A DNA stretch of 64,000 nt from Coriobacteriia bacterium (lineage in GTDB: Bacteria > Actinomycetota > Coriobacteriia > Anaerosomatales > Anaerosomataceae), in NCBI GenBank assembly GCA_030651765.1, contig JAUSBY010000002.1, positions 1 through 64,000 on the forward strand. Direction: 5' to 3'. The first letter of the stretch is position 1, and the number at the start of each line of letters is the position of its first letter. This document shows positions 37,167 to 46,085 of the stretch, one piece after another. The notes under the pieces were generated by a model. It saw only the letters and a list, made by a program, of their open reading frames with translations, ran no database searches and had not been told where the DNA came from. Position numbers and translations under genes: made by a program.

Positions 37167-38119
37167 TGGACACGGAGCGCAGGGCCGCGATCGACATCGG
37201 CACGGTGACGACCCGCCTGCTCGTCGCCGATGTCGATGACCACGGCGTGCGCGAGGTCGTGCGGCGCTCGGTCATCACGCACCTCGGCGAAGGGTGGACC
37301 GAGACCGGCGTTCTGTCCGAAGACGGCATAGCACGCGTCGAGCAGGCGGTTGCGTCGTTCGCGCGCGAGATCGAGACGCTCGGCGTGGCTCGTGTCGTCG
37401 CCGTGGCCACGTCCGCGGCACGCGATGCCGCCAACGGGGCCGAGTTCCTCGACCGGCTCGAGGCGGCGGGCATCCGCCCCGACATCATCTCGGGCGAGCG
37501 CGAGGCGTACCTGACGTTCGCAGGCGCCACGCACGGCGGCTGCGGCGAGAACACGCTCGTCGTCGATATCGGCGGCGGTTCTACCGAACTCATCCTGGGG
37601 GCCGAGTGCGAATCGGCCGACAGCCGTGCGGTCGAGATTCGAACAGCGCGCTCCTTCGACGTGGGTGCACGCCGGGTGACCGAGATGTTCTTGCTCTCGG
37701 ACCCGCCGACTGCACGGGAGATGGATCTCGCCGCGGGATGGGTGGCCGAGGAGCTGCGGCTCTTCTTCGCCGGCCTGAAGAGACGACCGGACGACATGGT
37801 CGCGGTGGCCGGCACGGCCACGAGCCTTGCCGCGATCGATCTCGAGCTCGACCCGTACGACCCGGATCGCGTGCACGGGTACCGGATCGGCGGGCATGCG
37901 CTGCTCGACGTCCTGGAGCAGCTCTCGGAGCTCACGCTCGAGCAGCGTCGGCACGTGATCGGCCTCGAGCCCGGTCGGGCGACTGTGATAGTCGGCGGCG
38001 CGATCATCCTCCAGGCGGTGCTCGCGTATGCCGGTCTTTCTTCGACGCTGGTGAGCGAACACGATATCCTCTACGGCATGGTCCTCGACCCCGGCGAGTC
38101 GGGCGTCGCAGGACGGTGA
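37166..38119 (+). CDS. ppx: Exopolyphosphatase/guanosine pentaphosphatase family (Ppx/GppA)
   Basis: 317 residues. ASKHA-type ATPase fold: 'AIDIGTVTTRLLVADV' (phosphate 1), 'ATSAARDAANG', 'GEREAYLTF' (catalytic Glu), and 'VVDIGGGSTELIL' (phosphate 2). It cleaves terminal phosphate from polyphosphate and/or converts pppGpp to ppGpp. It lacks the long C-terminal HD extension of E. coli Ppx, as in short actinobacterial forms. GAGGAGGCG precedes the ATG; tRNA-Leu begins directly after the stop. Confidence 0.92.
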   Translation: MDTERRAAIDIGTVTTRLLVADVDDHGVREVVRRSVITHLGEGWTETGVLSEDGIARVEQAVASFAREIETLGVARVVAVATSAARDAANGAEFLDRLEAAGIRPDIISGEREAYLTFAGATHGGCGENTLVVDIGGGSTELILGAECESADSRAVEIRTARSFDVGARRVTEMFLLSDPPTAREMDLAAGWVAEELRLFFAGLKRRPDDMVAVAGTATSLAAIDLELDPYDPDRVHGYRIGGHALLDVLEQLSELTLEQRRHVIGLEPGRATVIVGGAIILQAVLAYAGLSSTLVSEHDILYGMVLDPGESGVAGR

Positions 38120-38206
38120 GGCGGTGTATCCGAACTGGTACAGGAGGGGGCCTTAAAAGCCTCTGGCCGCAAGGCCGTGTGGGTTCGAATCCCACCACCG
38201 CTACCA
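38120..38206 (+). tRNA. tRNA-Leu (anticodon TAA)
   Basis: 87 bases. Acceptor GGCGGTG pairs with CACCGCT (the outer pair G-U). The anticodon loop CTTAAAA gives TAA. A long class II variable arm (GCCTCTGGCCGCAAGGCCGT region) and the T-arm GTGGG-TTCGAAT-CCCAC follow, with discriminator A and encoded CCA. It starts one base after the ppx stop. Confidence 0.9.
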
Positions 38207-38292
38207 TGACCGATCATCCGCGGGGCATACCTGCGGAGTAGTGACCAAAGCGCGCGGCCGGCAGGCGGCGTGCAACGAGCGGGAGGGCGCGC

Positions 38293-38958
38293 GTGGCCGC
38301 CGACGAAGCGGCGAGTCTCTATCAGGCGTTCGTGGACCAGGATCCGGCCTCGGCCATCCAGGTCGTCGAGCGCGCGCGCGCGTCCGGTGTCGCACAGGAC
38401 GCGCTGTTCGACACGCTCTACGCGCCCGCGATGGCGCTCCTCGGCGGGGCATGGGCATCGGGCGCGATCGACGAGATCGCGTTCGCGCAGGCGGCGGTCG
38501 TCGCCGAGCAGGTCGGCTCGTTCGTCATGCCCTCGGCCGCGCGACGGGACACCGGCGTCACGGTGATCGTGGGGACGATGCACCGCGATCATCACTCGAT
38601 CGGGCACACGATCGTGGCGGCCACGCTCAAGGAGGCCGGGTTCCGCGTCAACGATCTCGGCGTCGACGTGCGTCCCTCGGACTTCCTGGAGCGCGTGGAG
38701 GAGACCGGGGCGCGCATCGTGATCGTGTTCGCCGAGATGATGCAGACCGCGCGCGCCGCGTTGCGCGTCCGCGAGATGCTGCTGGCCTCCGGGCGAGAGG
38801 GCGTGGTCATCCTCGTGGGCGGCGGTCCCTTCTCGGCCGATGCCGCACTTGCGCGCGAGGTGGGCGCCAACGGCGTGATCCCCGGAGCCGAGTCGGCCGT
38901 GAAGCTCGTGAGCCGGGTTGCTGCCGACCTCGCGGCGCGCGAAGCGGGTGAGAGCTGA
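38293..38958 (+). CDS. Cobalamin (B12)-binding protein
   Basis: 221 residues. A helical cap-like domain (about 1-85) is followed by a B12-binding Rossmann domain. The base-off motif DxHxxG is present as D99-H-H101-S-I-G104, and later 'VGGGPFSADAALAREVGANGVIPGA' has the GG near the corrin tail. Such stand-alone proteins serve as corrinoid methyl carriers or as sensors. No methyltransferase is adjacent. GTG start with GAGGG. Its stop overlaps the TPR gene start (TGATG). Confidence 0.88.
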   Translation: MAADEAASLYQAFVDQDPASAIQVVERARASGVAQDALFDTLYAPAMALLGGAWASGAIDEIAFAQAAVVAEQVGSFVMPSAARRDTGVTVIVGTMHRDHHSIGHTIVAATLKEAGFRVNDLGVDVRPSDFLERVEETGARIVIVFAEMMQTARAALRVREMLLASGREGVVILVGGGPFSADAALAREVGANGVIPGAESAVKLVSRVAADLAAREAGES

Positions 38959-40124
38959 TGCGCGAGCGGTCCACGACGCTTGCGGCGGCCGAGTCGCTGG
39001 CCCGCCAGGGTGCCATCGGCGCGGCGGTGGCCGCGTGCTACGAGGCGCTCGCCATCGACCACCGCGACCCGCTGGTCCGCGCGCTGCTCGCGCACCTCAT
39101 GCTCGAGGGCGACTTCTACGATGAGGCGATCACCGAGGCCACGGCCGCGATCGAGCTCGACCCGGACTGCTCGCCGGCGTACCTTGTGCTCGGATTGGCC
39201 TACGACCGGCGTGGTGGGATGTCCGACCAGTCGGTGCTCGTGTGGCACGAGCTTGCCGAGGTCGAGCCGGACCTCGTGACCGCGCACGTGCAGCTCGGCG
39301 AGGCCTTCGCGGCCGCCGCGTTCGAGGACGAGGCGCTCGACAGTTGGAAGCGCGCGCTCGAACTCGATCCGAAGGAGGCCCGCGCTACCTACAACCTGGC
39401 GATCGCGAGCCTCAAGCGGGAGGGCATGGCCCTCGCACTGCCGCTCTTCCGCAAGGCCGGCGAGCTCGACCCGAGCCAGGACGAGCTCTTCTTCGTGCTG
39501 CTCGGCGTCCGTGAGCGGCCTCCCGAGCCGGTCGATCCCGCAGCTGTCGAGCCGAACCGCGAGGCGCGTCTTGCCGCCGCTGCCCTCGCGCTCCGCGACG
39601 AGGACCTCTTCACCGCGGCCGAGCTGGTGCGCCTCACGCTCGACGAGATGGCCGACGACCCGCAGGCGCTCGCGCTGTCCGCCTACGTGTACCTCAAGCA
39701 GGAGGCCACCAACGAGGCGATGGCCTGCGCTCTCCGGGCGCTCTCGATCGAGCCGACGCTCGATACCGCGCTGTACTCGCTCGGCGTGGTCTACGCGCGG
39801 CGCACCGGCCTCAACCGCCACGCTGCGCGCGTGTTCATCGCGCTCGCCAAACAGGCCGGTGGCCAGGCGCTCGTCCACGTGCTGCTCGCCGAGTCACTTC
39901 TCGGCTTGCAGCGCTACCAGCAGGCGGGACGGGCGTACCGGCTCGCGGTGCGGCTCGATCCCGCGTGTGTCCGGGCGCGCTTCGGTCTGGCCGCCGCGTA
40001 CCTCACCGAGGGGCGGTATGCCGAGGCACAGTGGGAGATCCGGCGCGCCGCCTACTACGACACCAAGCGGCAGGGGCTGTTCTGGCGACTGTACGACCGG
40101 TACACGTCGGGAGGTGACGTGTGA
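38958..40124 (+). CDS. Tetratricopeptide repeat protein
   Basis: 388 residues made of about ten TPR-like helical pairs, for example 'DEAITEATAAIELDPDCSPAYLVLGLAYDRRG' and 'QQAGRAYRLAVRLDPACVRARFGLAAAY'. No signal peptide, so a cytoplasmic scaffold is likely. Overlaps its neighbours on both sides, which indicates tight co-translation with the B12 protein and the glycosidase-like protein. Partner unknown. Confidence 0.85.
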   Translation: MRERSTTLAAAESLARQGAIGAAVAACYEALAIDHRDPLVRALLAHLMLEGDFYDEAITEATAAIELDPDCSPAYLVLGLAYDRRGGMSDQSVLVWHELAEVEPDLVTAHVQLGEAFAAAAFEDEALDSWKRALELDPKEARATYNLAIASLKREGMALALPLFRKAGELDPSQDELFFVLLGVRERPPEPVDPAAVEPNREARLAAAALALRDEDLFTAAELVRLTLDEMADDPQALALSAYVYLKQEATNEAMACALRALSIEPTLDTALYSLGVVYARRTGLNRHAARVFIALAKQAGGQALVHVLLAESLLGLQRYQQAGRAYRLAVRLDPACVRARFGLAAAYLTEGRYAEAQWEIRRAAYYDTKRQGLFWRLYDRYTSGGDV

Positions 40125-42061
40125 TGTCCGAGGACCTGTCGGCACCGGCAACCGCCGACGACGCGCGCGAGGACGTCGCTCCGCGTCGCGTGACGCAGTT
40201 CCCGGTGGGCGTGGACTACTACCCGATCGACGCCGAGCGTGCCTCGTACTCGGAGTGGTACGACACCGACATCGCCGCCGACTTCGCCGCGATGGCGGCC
40301 GCGCGCATCTCGCTCGTGCGCGTGTTCGTCTCCTGGAAGGTGCTTGAGCCGCAGGTCGGCCAGTACGACGACGCGGTGGCCGACCGGCTCGATGCCGTGA
40401 TGGGGGCGGCGCGCGCTCACGACATGCGCACCATCGTCTGCTTCTTCGCCGACGATCGCATGGCCGAGATGAACGACGTGACCTGGGCGAGGAAGCGCGA
40501 CCCGCGCACCGACGACTACCTGCTCGAGCGGGAGATCTCGCTCGTGCAGCGTGTGGTGAACCACTTCCGCACCGAACCGGCCATATGGGCGTGGGAGATC
40601 GGCAACGAGGCGTTCTTCGCCGGGTTTGCGAGCGAGGACGCGTTGCACGCCTGGGCGCTCGCGATGCGCGATGCCATCCGCGAAGTAGACACCGCGCGCG
40701 TGATCGTCTTCGGCGCAGGCGCAGAGACGCTGGTGCGGGAGAGCGGCCTCGACGTGCGACCCACGCGTGACGCATTCGAGTACGGCGTCTCCCGCGTGAC
40801 GGCGCCGTACCGGGCCTATGCCGCCGAAGGCCCGCTCACGTATGGTCCCGCGACGTACGTGGACTCGTTCGTCCTGCGTGCCGGCGGGATAGCGCACCAG
40901 GTGCTTGCCGACGGCATCGGCGTGCACGCGCTCGACGTCTCGGTGGCCGAGGAAGCCGCCTACACGCGGACCGCGATGTACTCGGCGCTCATGAACCGCG
41001 CCTCGGGCGTGATGCTGCGCCGCTGGCGCGATGTGGTGACCGAGCGCCGCGAGCCCTACTACCAGGACCCGTTCGAGGTGCTCGTCGGCGTCAACGACGT
41101 GACCGGGCGCGCGAAGCCGGTGCTCGCCGAGGTGTCGCGGTTCGCGCGCGTCGCGGCGCACATCGATCTCAGGCGCTACACGCCGGTTCCCGAGCGAGCG
41201 GCGATCCTCGTTCCCGCCGAGCGATACGAGCCGCTGCCGTCGCTCGCGGGGTTGTACGACCCGCGCTCGTGTCTCCAGGCCTACATCGCCGCCAAGGAGG
41301 CCCATCTGCCCGTGCGGCTCGTGAGCGAGGGCGAAGACCTCGACGGGCTGATGGCGCTGTTCGTGCCCTCGGCCGCGAAGCTCACCATGGCCATGTGGAC
41401 ATCGCTCGCCGCTTTCGTCCAGTCGGGCGGCTCGGTCGTGCTTTCCTACGGCGGTGGCGACGCCGATCCGGCGGTGCGCGAGCTGTTCGGTGTCGAGTTC
41501 CTCGGCGACCACGGGGTGCGGCCGGTAGTGAGTTGCCGGATCGCGCAACCGGGGCTCGTCGGCGATCTCACGTCGTTCGACGTGCGCCTCGATGTGCCGC
41601 ACTACGCACTGCTCGGCAGCGGCGGAGCGACCGTCGTGGCTACCGATGCCACCGGCAGCCCGCTGCTGACCGCCCATCAGTACGGGCAAGGGCGGGCGAT
41701 CTTCCTGGCCGCGCCGCTCGAGCGCGCGATCGCGCAAAGTGACCCGTGGGCCGCGCCGGACGCGATCCGCGATCTGCTCCGGACGGTGTATGGCTCGGTG
41801 GCACGCGCCGCCGGTGCCGGGCCGATCATCGACTGCGACGAGCCATCGGCCGAGGTGGCGCTGTTCCAGGGTGAGTCGGAGGACATCGTCGTCGTGCTCA
41901 GTCACAGTCCGGTTCCGACAACCGTGACACTGACGGCTGAGCGTGTGGTAGCCTCGGTCACGGATGTCCGCGGGGGGACTGCCGCGGACGTGGGATCCAA
42001 GGCCTTCGGGGTGCCGCTCGAATCGAATGGCGCGGTCGCCCTGCGCCTTACGTACGCGTAG
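40121..42061 (+). CDS. Glycoside-hydrolase-like (GH5/GH42-type TIM barrel) protein
   Basis: 646 residues, no signal peptide. The N-terminal barrel (about 25-345) contains 'LVRVFVSWKVLEPQVGQYDD' and 'AIWAWEIGNEAFF', where N-E is the usual acid/base of clan A glycosidases; the second catalytic Glu may be in 'SVAEEAAYT'. Residues about 360-540 resemble the GH42 trimerisation (glutamine amidotransferase-like) domain ('MWTSLAAFVQSGGSVVLSYGG'), and a small beta domain ends it. Substrate unknown. GGGAGGTGA precedes GTG 40121/ATG 40124; the stop of the TPR gene overlaps. Confidence 0.75.
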   Translation: MMSEDLSAPATADDAREDVAPRRVTQFPVGVDYYPIDAERASYSEWYDTDIAADFAAMAAARISLVRVFVSWKVLEPQVGQYDDAVADRLDAVMGAARAHDMRTIVCFFADDRMAEMNDVTWARKRDPRTDDYLLEREISLVQRVVNHFRTEPAIWAWEIGNEAFFAGFASEDALHAWALAMRDAIREVDTARVIVFGAGAETLVRESGLDVRPTRDAFEYGVSRVTAPYRAYAAEGPLTYGPATYVDSFVLRAGGIAHQVLADGIGVHALDVSVAEEAAYTRTAMYSALMNRASGVMLRRWRDVVTERREPYYQDPFEVLVGVNDVTGRAKPVLAEVSRFARVAAHIDLRRYTPVPERAAILVPAERYEPLPSLAGLYDPRSCLQAYIAAKEAHLPVRLVSEGEDLDGLMALFVPSAAKLTMAMWTSLAAFVQSGGSVVLSYGGGDADPAVRELFGVEFLGDHGVRPVVSCRIAQPGLVGDLTSFDVRLDVPHYALLGSGGATVVATDATGSPLLTAHQYGQGRAIFLAAPLERAIAQSDPWAAPDAIRDLLRTVYGSVARAAGAGPIIDCDEPSAEVALFQGESEDIVVVLSHSPVPTTVTLTAERVVASVTDVRGGTAADVGSKAFGVPLESNGAVALRLTYA

Positions 42062-42075
42062 AGAGTGAGGATCGA

Positions 42076-43431
42076 ATGGCCGAGAGTCAGGACCAGCGCT
42101 CGTTCCTGCTCGAGTCGTGGCTCGAGTTCCACGACATCATCGCCGCGCACCCGGAGGTGCGGCGGCTGCTGTTCGACCCGGTCACCGGACTGCCCACGAC
42201 GCCACTGCTGTTCCCGCGAATAGAGTCCCTCCTCGAGGAGCGCGGCGAGATCTCGCTGCTGTGTCTGAACGTCGTCAAGTACTCGAAGATCGAGGAGATC
42301 TACGGCTGGGAGATCTTCGACGGCGTGATGCGCGAGGCGGCGAGCGCGCTCGAGCGCATCACCGGCATGGAGCTCAGGGACAGCGACATCGTCGCGGAAC
42401 TCATGATCTCGGGCAACGCGTTCGTCGTGCTACTGTCGCCCCCGCGCACGACCGACAACATGGACGAGGACAGCCTCGAGCGGCTTGCCCGCCGGGTCGA
42501 GGACCGCGTGCGCGAGGACCTTGCCGTCGTGCTCGATCCCGCGGTCTACCCCAAGTTCGGGTGCTACGTGGGTCACACCATCGCCCGCAGTGACGACCGC
42601 GTCCGTCTGGAGCGGCTCGTGCACCTGGCGCTCGAGCGCGCGCTGGCCGACTCGGACTCGCGCGAATCACGCGATGCCGCTGCTCGCACGCAGCGGCTCG
42701 AGGAGATCATCGCAAGCGAGTCCATCCGGACGCTCGTGCACCCCATCTACCGGCTCTCCGACCTCGGCATCATCGGCTACGAGGCGCTCTCGCGCGGGCC
42801 TGCCGATAGCGAGTTCGAGCGCCCGGACAAGTTGTTCAAGGTGGCCTACGATGCCGACCTCGTGCTCAAGCTCGAGCGTATCTGCCGCAAGCGCGCATTC
42901 GAGACCGCGCGGGATCTGCCCAAGGGCCGACTTCTGTTCATCAACATCGAGCCCGAGGCGGTCGCCGATCCCGAGCTCCGCGACATCATGTTCACGACGC
43001 TACTCTCCGATGCGGCCCTCGCGCCGTCCGACGTGGTGCTCGAGATCACGGAGCGCACCGCGATCACCGATTTCTGCAGCTTCCGGGCGACGCTCGAATA
43101 CCTGCGCACGCTCGGCTTTCGGGTTGCGGTCGATGACGGTGGCGCCGGCTACGGCTCGCTGCAGTGTCTCGCCGAGGTCCACCCGGAGTGGCTCAAGATC
43201 GACATCTCGCTCGTGCGCGACATCGACACCGACGAGGTGCGCCGCAGCCTCGTCGCGAGCATGGTGACGTTCGCCGATCGGGTAGACGTGAAACTCATCG
43301 CCGAGGGTATCGAGCGCGTCGAACAGCTCACGGTGCTCCGTGCGCTCGGCGTCGAGTTCGGCCAGGGCTTCTTGTTCTGCACCCCGCAGGAGCCGTTCCC
43401 GGCCGACGAGGACGTCACACCGGTCCTGTAG
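42076..43431 (+). CDS. Degenerate GGDEF plus EAL domain protein (probable c-di-GMP phosphodiesterase)
   Basis: 451 residues, cytoplasmic. The first half is a GGDEF fold whose active site reads ISGNAF instead of GGDEF, so it is probably not a cyclase. The EAL domain (about 210-445) keeps the catalytic signature: 'GYEALSRGP', 'INIEPEA', 'LEITERT', 'DDGGAGYGSL', 'LKIDISLVRDI', 'IAEGIE' and 'GQGFLF'. It should hydrolyse c-di-GMP to pGpG. It lies 14 bases after the glycosidase-like gene. It is relevant to the c-di-GMP riboswitch at the left edge. Confidence 0.9.
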   Translation: MAESQDQRSFLLESWLEFHDIIAAHPEVRRLLFDPVTGLPTTPLLFPRIESLLEERGEISLLCLNVVKYSKIEEIYGWEIFDGVMREAASALERITGMELRDSDIVAELMISGNAFVVLLSPPRTTDNMDEDSLERLARRVEDRVREDLAVVLDPAVYPKFGCYVGHTIARSDDRVRLERLVHLALERALADSDSRESRDAAARTQRLEEIIASESIRTLVHPIYRLSDLGIIGYEALSRGPADSEFERPDKLFKVAYDADLVLKLERICRKRAFETARDLPKGRLLFINIEPEAVADPELRDIMFTTLLSDAALAPSDVVLEITERTAITDFCSFRATLEYLRTLGFRVAVDDGGAGYGSLQCLAEVHPEWLKIDISLVRDIDTDEVRRSLVASMVTFADRVDVKLIAEGIERVEQLTVLRALGVEFGQGFLFCTPQEPFPADEDVTPVL

Positions 43432-43461
43432 GTCGGGAGTTGCCGACGCCGCGGGTGCGCG

Positions 43462-43749
43462 TCACCTGCCGAGCGCGGTGACGATCTCCTCGTACTGCTC
43501 GTGAGTTATCTCTCCGCTGGCCAGGCGTCTGCGTGCGATCGCGATCGCGTCGTCATGTTCTGCCGAAGTCGGGGGTGACGATCCCGTGCCCGTACCGCCA
43601 TGTTTCGTGCCCGAGCGCACGGCCCATATCACGAGCACGACGATACCGGCGATCACAAGTGCGCCGAAAAGCAGCGTGAGCAGGCCGCTCCACGCGCCGC
43701 CTCCCATCATGTCGTAGCCCCAGTCCAGTCCTCTGTTACCGCGCATCAT
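43462..43749 (-). CDS. SHOCT domain membrane protein
   Basis: 95 residues. A Gly/Met-rich N-terminus, one membrane helix (about 20-45) and a C-terminal SHOCT motif ('AIAIARRRLASGEITHEQYEEIVTAL'). SHOCT modules are short oligomerisation elements. AGAAGGAG lies 11 bases before the first ATG. It follows the DUF305 gene by 43 bases on the same strand; this pair is common near metal-resistance genes. Confidence 0.85.
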   Translation of the reverse strand: MMRGNRGLDWGYDMMGGGAWSGLLTLLFGALVIAGIVVLVIWAVRSGTKHGGTGTGSSPPTSAEHDDAIAIARRRLASGEITHEQYEEIVTALGR

Positions 43750-43792
43750 GATCGGTTCAACTCCTTCTGCCAGTCGGTGCAGGAGGGTGGCC

Positions 43793-44407
43793 TCATCGGC
43801 CGTACCACTCCCGATACCAGGTCTGCATCTTCTCGATCTCCTCGGACTGTGTCCGGATGATGGAGCGCGTGAGTTCGCGCATCTCAGGCCGACCTGAGTT
43901 GGCGCCAGCCATCCGGGACATCATCACCGCCATCTCGTGGTGCGGGATCATCTCTTCGATGAAGGTCCGATCGAAGTCCGCTGCGTCCTCGAGTCTGGTG
44001 ATGTCGGTCATGCCGCCCATCATTCCGCGGCCCATCATTCCCGGGCGACCGGAGTACTCCGGCGCGTCGGTGCCGATCCAGTCGCGATACCAACCGCGCA
44101 TGAGCGCGTTTTCGGCTGTCTGCGTCCTGATGATGTCGCGTGCCAGCTCTCGTATCTCCTCGTGCTCCGCGCGCTCGAGGGCGAGTTCGGCCATGGCGAT
44201 CGCATCATCGTGGTGCGGGATCATCCCTTCGATGAACATCGCATCGATGCCGCTGGCCTTCGCTCCGACACGGTCGTCAGTACAGGCGCCTCCGCCAGGG
44301 CAGATCGATAGCGCCCCAGGGAGCGCGAACAGGAACGTGAGCAAGAGCCCCGCCGCTCCGCCGATCAGGAGCGAGAGACCGAGTGCGAGCATCCACGGCT
44401 TACGCAT
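43793..44407 (-). CDS. DUF305 family exported protein, two repeats
   Basis: 204 residues. An N-terminal signal/anchor helix (about 8-35), then two DUF305 ferritin-like repeats each with the 'MIPHHDDAIAMA'/'MIPHHEMAVMM' motif. 'MMGRGMMGGMTD' between them is Met-rich, suggesting copper binding in the envelope. ATG 44407 has GGTTGGAG upstream. It is divergent from selD with 161 bases between. Confidence 0.88.
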   Translation of the reverse strand: MRKPWMLALGLSLLIGGAAGLLLTFLFALPGALSICPGGGACTDDRVGAKASGIDAMFIEGMIPHHDDAIAMAELALERAEHEEIRELARDIIRTQTAENALMRGWYRDWIGTDAPEYSGRPGMMGRGMMGGMTDITRLEDAADFDRTFIEEMIPHHEMAVMMSRMAGANSGRPEMRELTRSIIRTQSEEIEKMQTWYREWYGR

Positions 44408-44518
44408 TGCTCCAACCCTCCGGTGCACAGGTAGATTTCTGACCGTAGTAGTAGGAATACCCGCTTTCCGGATCTTCTAGACGCCCGCCTCCGGCCCGTT
44501 GCGCATACACAGATGCAT

Positions 44519-44535
44519 CAGCATGGTTTATGCTG
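44519..44535. promoter_or_regulatory. Inverted repeat upstream of selD
   Basis: CAGCAT-GGTTT-ATGCTG, 6-bp arms, 34 bases before the selD start, in the divergent DUF305/selD region. Operator or promoter element; weak. Confidence 0.3.
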
Positions 44536-44568
44536 CGTATCGTTGGAACTGCAGCGTTCGGAGGCCGC

Positions 44569-45597
44569 GTGGAGCCGATCCGTCTCACACAGATGTCGAG
44601 CAAGGCCGGTTGAGCCGCCAAGTGGGGTCCGGGCGACCTCGCCGCCGTACTCGAGAAGATGAACCCGGGCGAGTCCGACGACCTGCTCGTGGGCTTCGAG
44701 ACCTCCGATGATGCCGCCGTCTACATGATGGGCGACCAGGCCGTGCTGCTCACCGTGGACTTCTTCACGCCGATGGTGGACGACCCGTACGACTTCGGGC
44801 GCATCACCGCCGCCAACGCGCTCTCGGACATCTACGCGATGGGCGGGCGTCCGCTGACCGCGATGAACCTGCTGGCGATGCCGTGCTCGCTGCCGCCTGA
44901 GATCACCGCCGCAGTGCTCCGCGGCGGTGCCGACAAGGTGCGCGAGGCCGGTGCGGTGATCGTCGGCGGTCACACCATCGACGACAAGGAGCCGAAGTAC
45001 GGGCTCTCGGTCATGGGCGTGGCGCGGCCCGAGGACGTCGTGCGTAACGTGGGCGCGCGGCCGGGTGACGTGCTCGTGCTCACCAAGCGTATCGGCGTGG
45101 GCATCCTCAACACGGCCATCAAGCAGGGTCTGGAGACCGAGGAGAGCCAGCGAGACGTCATCGAGAGCATGGCGCATCTCAACCGCGCTGCCGCCGAGGC
45201 GATGCTCGAGGTCGGCGTGCATGCGGGTACCGACATCACCGGTTTCGGCTTGGCCGGTCATGCCCGAGAGATGGCGCTCGGCAGCGGTTGCGCCTGCGAG
45301 ATCGAACTCGCCGTCGTGCCGGTGTGGCCGGGAGTCGTGGAGTATGCCGAGGCGATGGTGCGTCCCGGCCGGACCGCCGACGTGATCGCGTTCCTCGACC
45401 CGTTCGTGGACTGGGGGCCGGCGGGCTTCACGTGGAAGGGCATACTCGCCGACCCGCAGACGAGCGGCGGACTGATGATGGCGGTCGCGCCGGAGAAGGC
45501 CGCTGCACTGGTGGCGGCGCTTGAGGCGCGCGGCGAAGAGGCCGCAGTAGTGGGGCGGATGGTGAAAGGCGCGCCCGGCACGATCAGAGTCATCTAG
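44569..45597 (+). CDS. selD: Selenophosphate synthetase SelD containing selenocysteine (in-frame UGA)
   Basis: 342 residues if the TGA at 44611-44613 is read as selenocysteine (residue 15). It makes selenophosphate from selenide and ATP. The N-terminus reads VEPIRLTQMSSKAG-Sec-AAKWGPGDL, the known SelD active site (Sec/Cys then Lys). The rest includes 'VDFFTPMVDDPYDFGRITAANALSDIYAMGG' elements and 'ITGFGLAGHAREMA', typical of SelD. GTG 44569 has GGAGG close upstream; starting after the TGA would remove the active site. A compact stem GGGGTC-CGGGC-GACCTC (44624-44640) follows the TGA and fits a bacterial SECIS. selA, selB and selC in this window support readthrough. Confidence 0.92.
44624..44640 (+). 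promoter_or_regulatory. Candidate bacterial SECIS stem-loop in selD
   Basis: GGGGTC (44624-44629) pairs with GACCTC (44635-44640) through one G-U pair, loop CGGGC. The loop begins 16 bases after the TGA, within the range known for SelB-bound bacterial SECIS, and has G residues in the loop. Confidence 0.55.
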
Positions 45598-45651
45598 CGG
45601 TCGGCGTTCGCGGCATGTGGGTGTCGGCTTCCTGAAGAGGGGGGATGCGGC

Positions 45652-45987
45652 ATGAAGGTCGTATTCATCAACTCGGAGTGCATCGGCGAGGGCGACGACG
45701 AACTCGGACGCAAGCTGATGGGGAGCTTCCTGTACTCACTTGCGCGCACCGAGCCGAAGCCCGACGTGATCGGGCTCATGAACGGCGCCGTGCGCCTGGC
45801 GTGTGAGGGTTCGCCCGCGCTCGACGACCTGCGGTTGCTCGCTGACGATGGCGTGCGGCTCTTCTCCTGCGGCACGTGCCTGGACTGGTTCGGCCTGAAA
45901 GAGCGGTTCGTGGTGGGCGAGATCGGCGCGATGAACGACGCCGCGGCGCTGTTCATGGAGGCCGACAGTGTCGTGAGTGTGGGGTGA
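45652..45987 (+). CDS. yedF: DsrE-like selenium metabolism protein YedF (short form)
   Basis: 111 residues. 'VVFINSECIGEGDDELGRKLMGSFLYSLA' elements (GxGDxELGxxLM) and 'LLADDGVRLFSCGTCLDWFGL' (CxxC) mark the C-terminal domain of YedF. The usual N-terminal TusA/SirA domain is missing. YedF genes typically sit next to selD and are thought to deliver selenium, possibly from persulfide-like carriers. Begins 54 bases after selD, likely in the same operon. Confidence 0.88.
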   Translation: MKVVFINSECIGEGDDELGRKLMGSFLYSLARTEPKPDVIGLMNGAVRLACEGSPALDDLRLLADDGVRLFSCGTCLDWFGLKERFVVGEIGAMNDAAALFMEADSVVSVG

Positions 45988-46085
45988 GCCGTGCTGCCCG
46001 TGGCCTCGGGCCTCTGAGTGTGTATAGTGGTGTGTAACTTACGCCTCGGATCTGGTTCGGCTCCGGGTAAGACGGGCGGTTCATC

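Noticed and set aside
42076-42700. Active diguanylate cyclase in the EAL protein
   Set aside because: The GGDEF site reads ISGNAF and cannot bind GTP normally.
44659-45597. selD as a truncated gene starting after the TGA
   Set aside because: This would delete the catalytic loop, and no ribosome site precedes 44659. Presence of selA, selB and selC and a SECIS-like stem favour Sec readthrough; so a pseudogene reading is also rejected.
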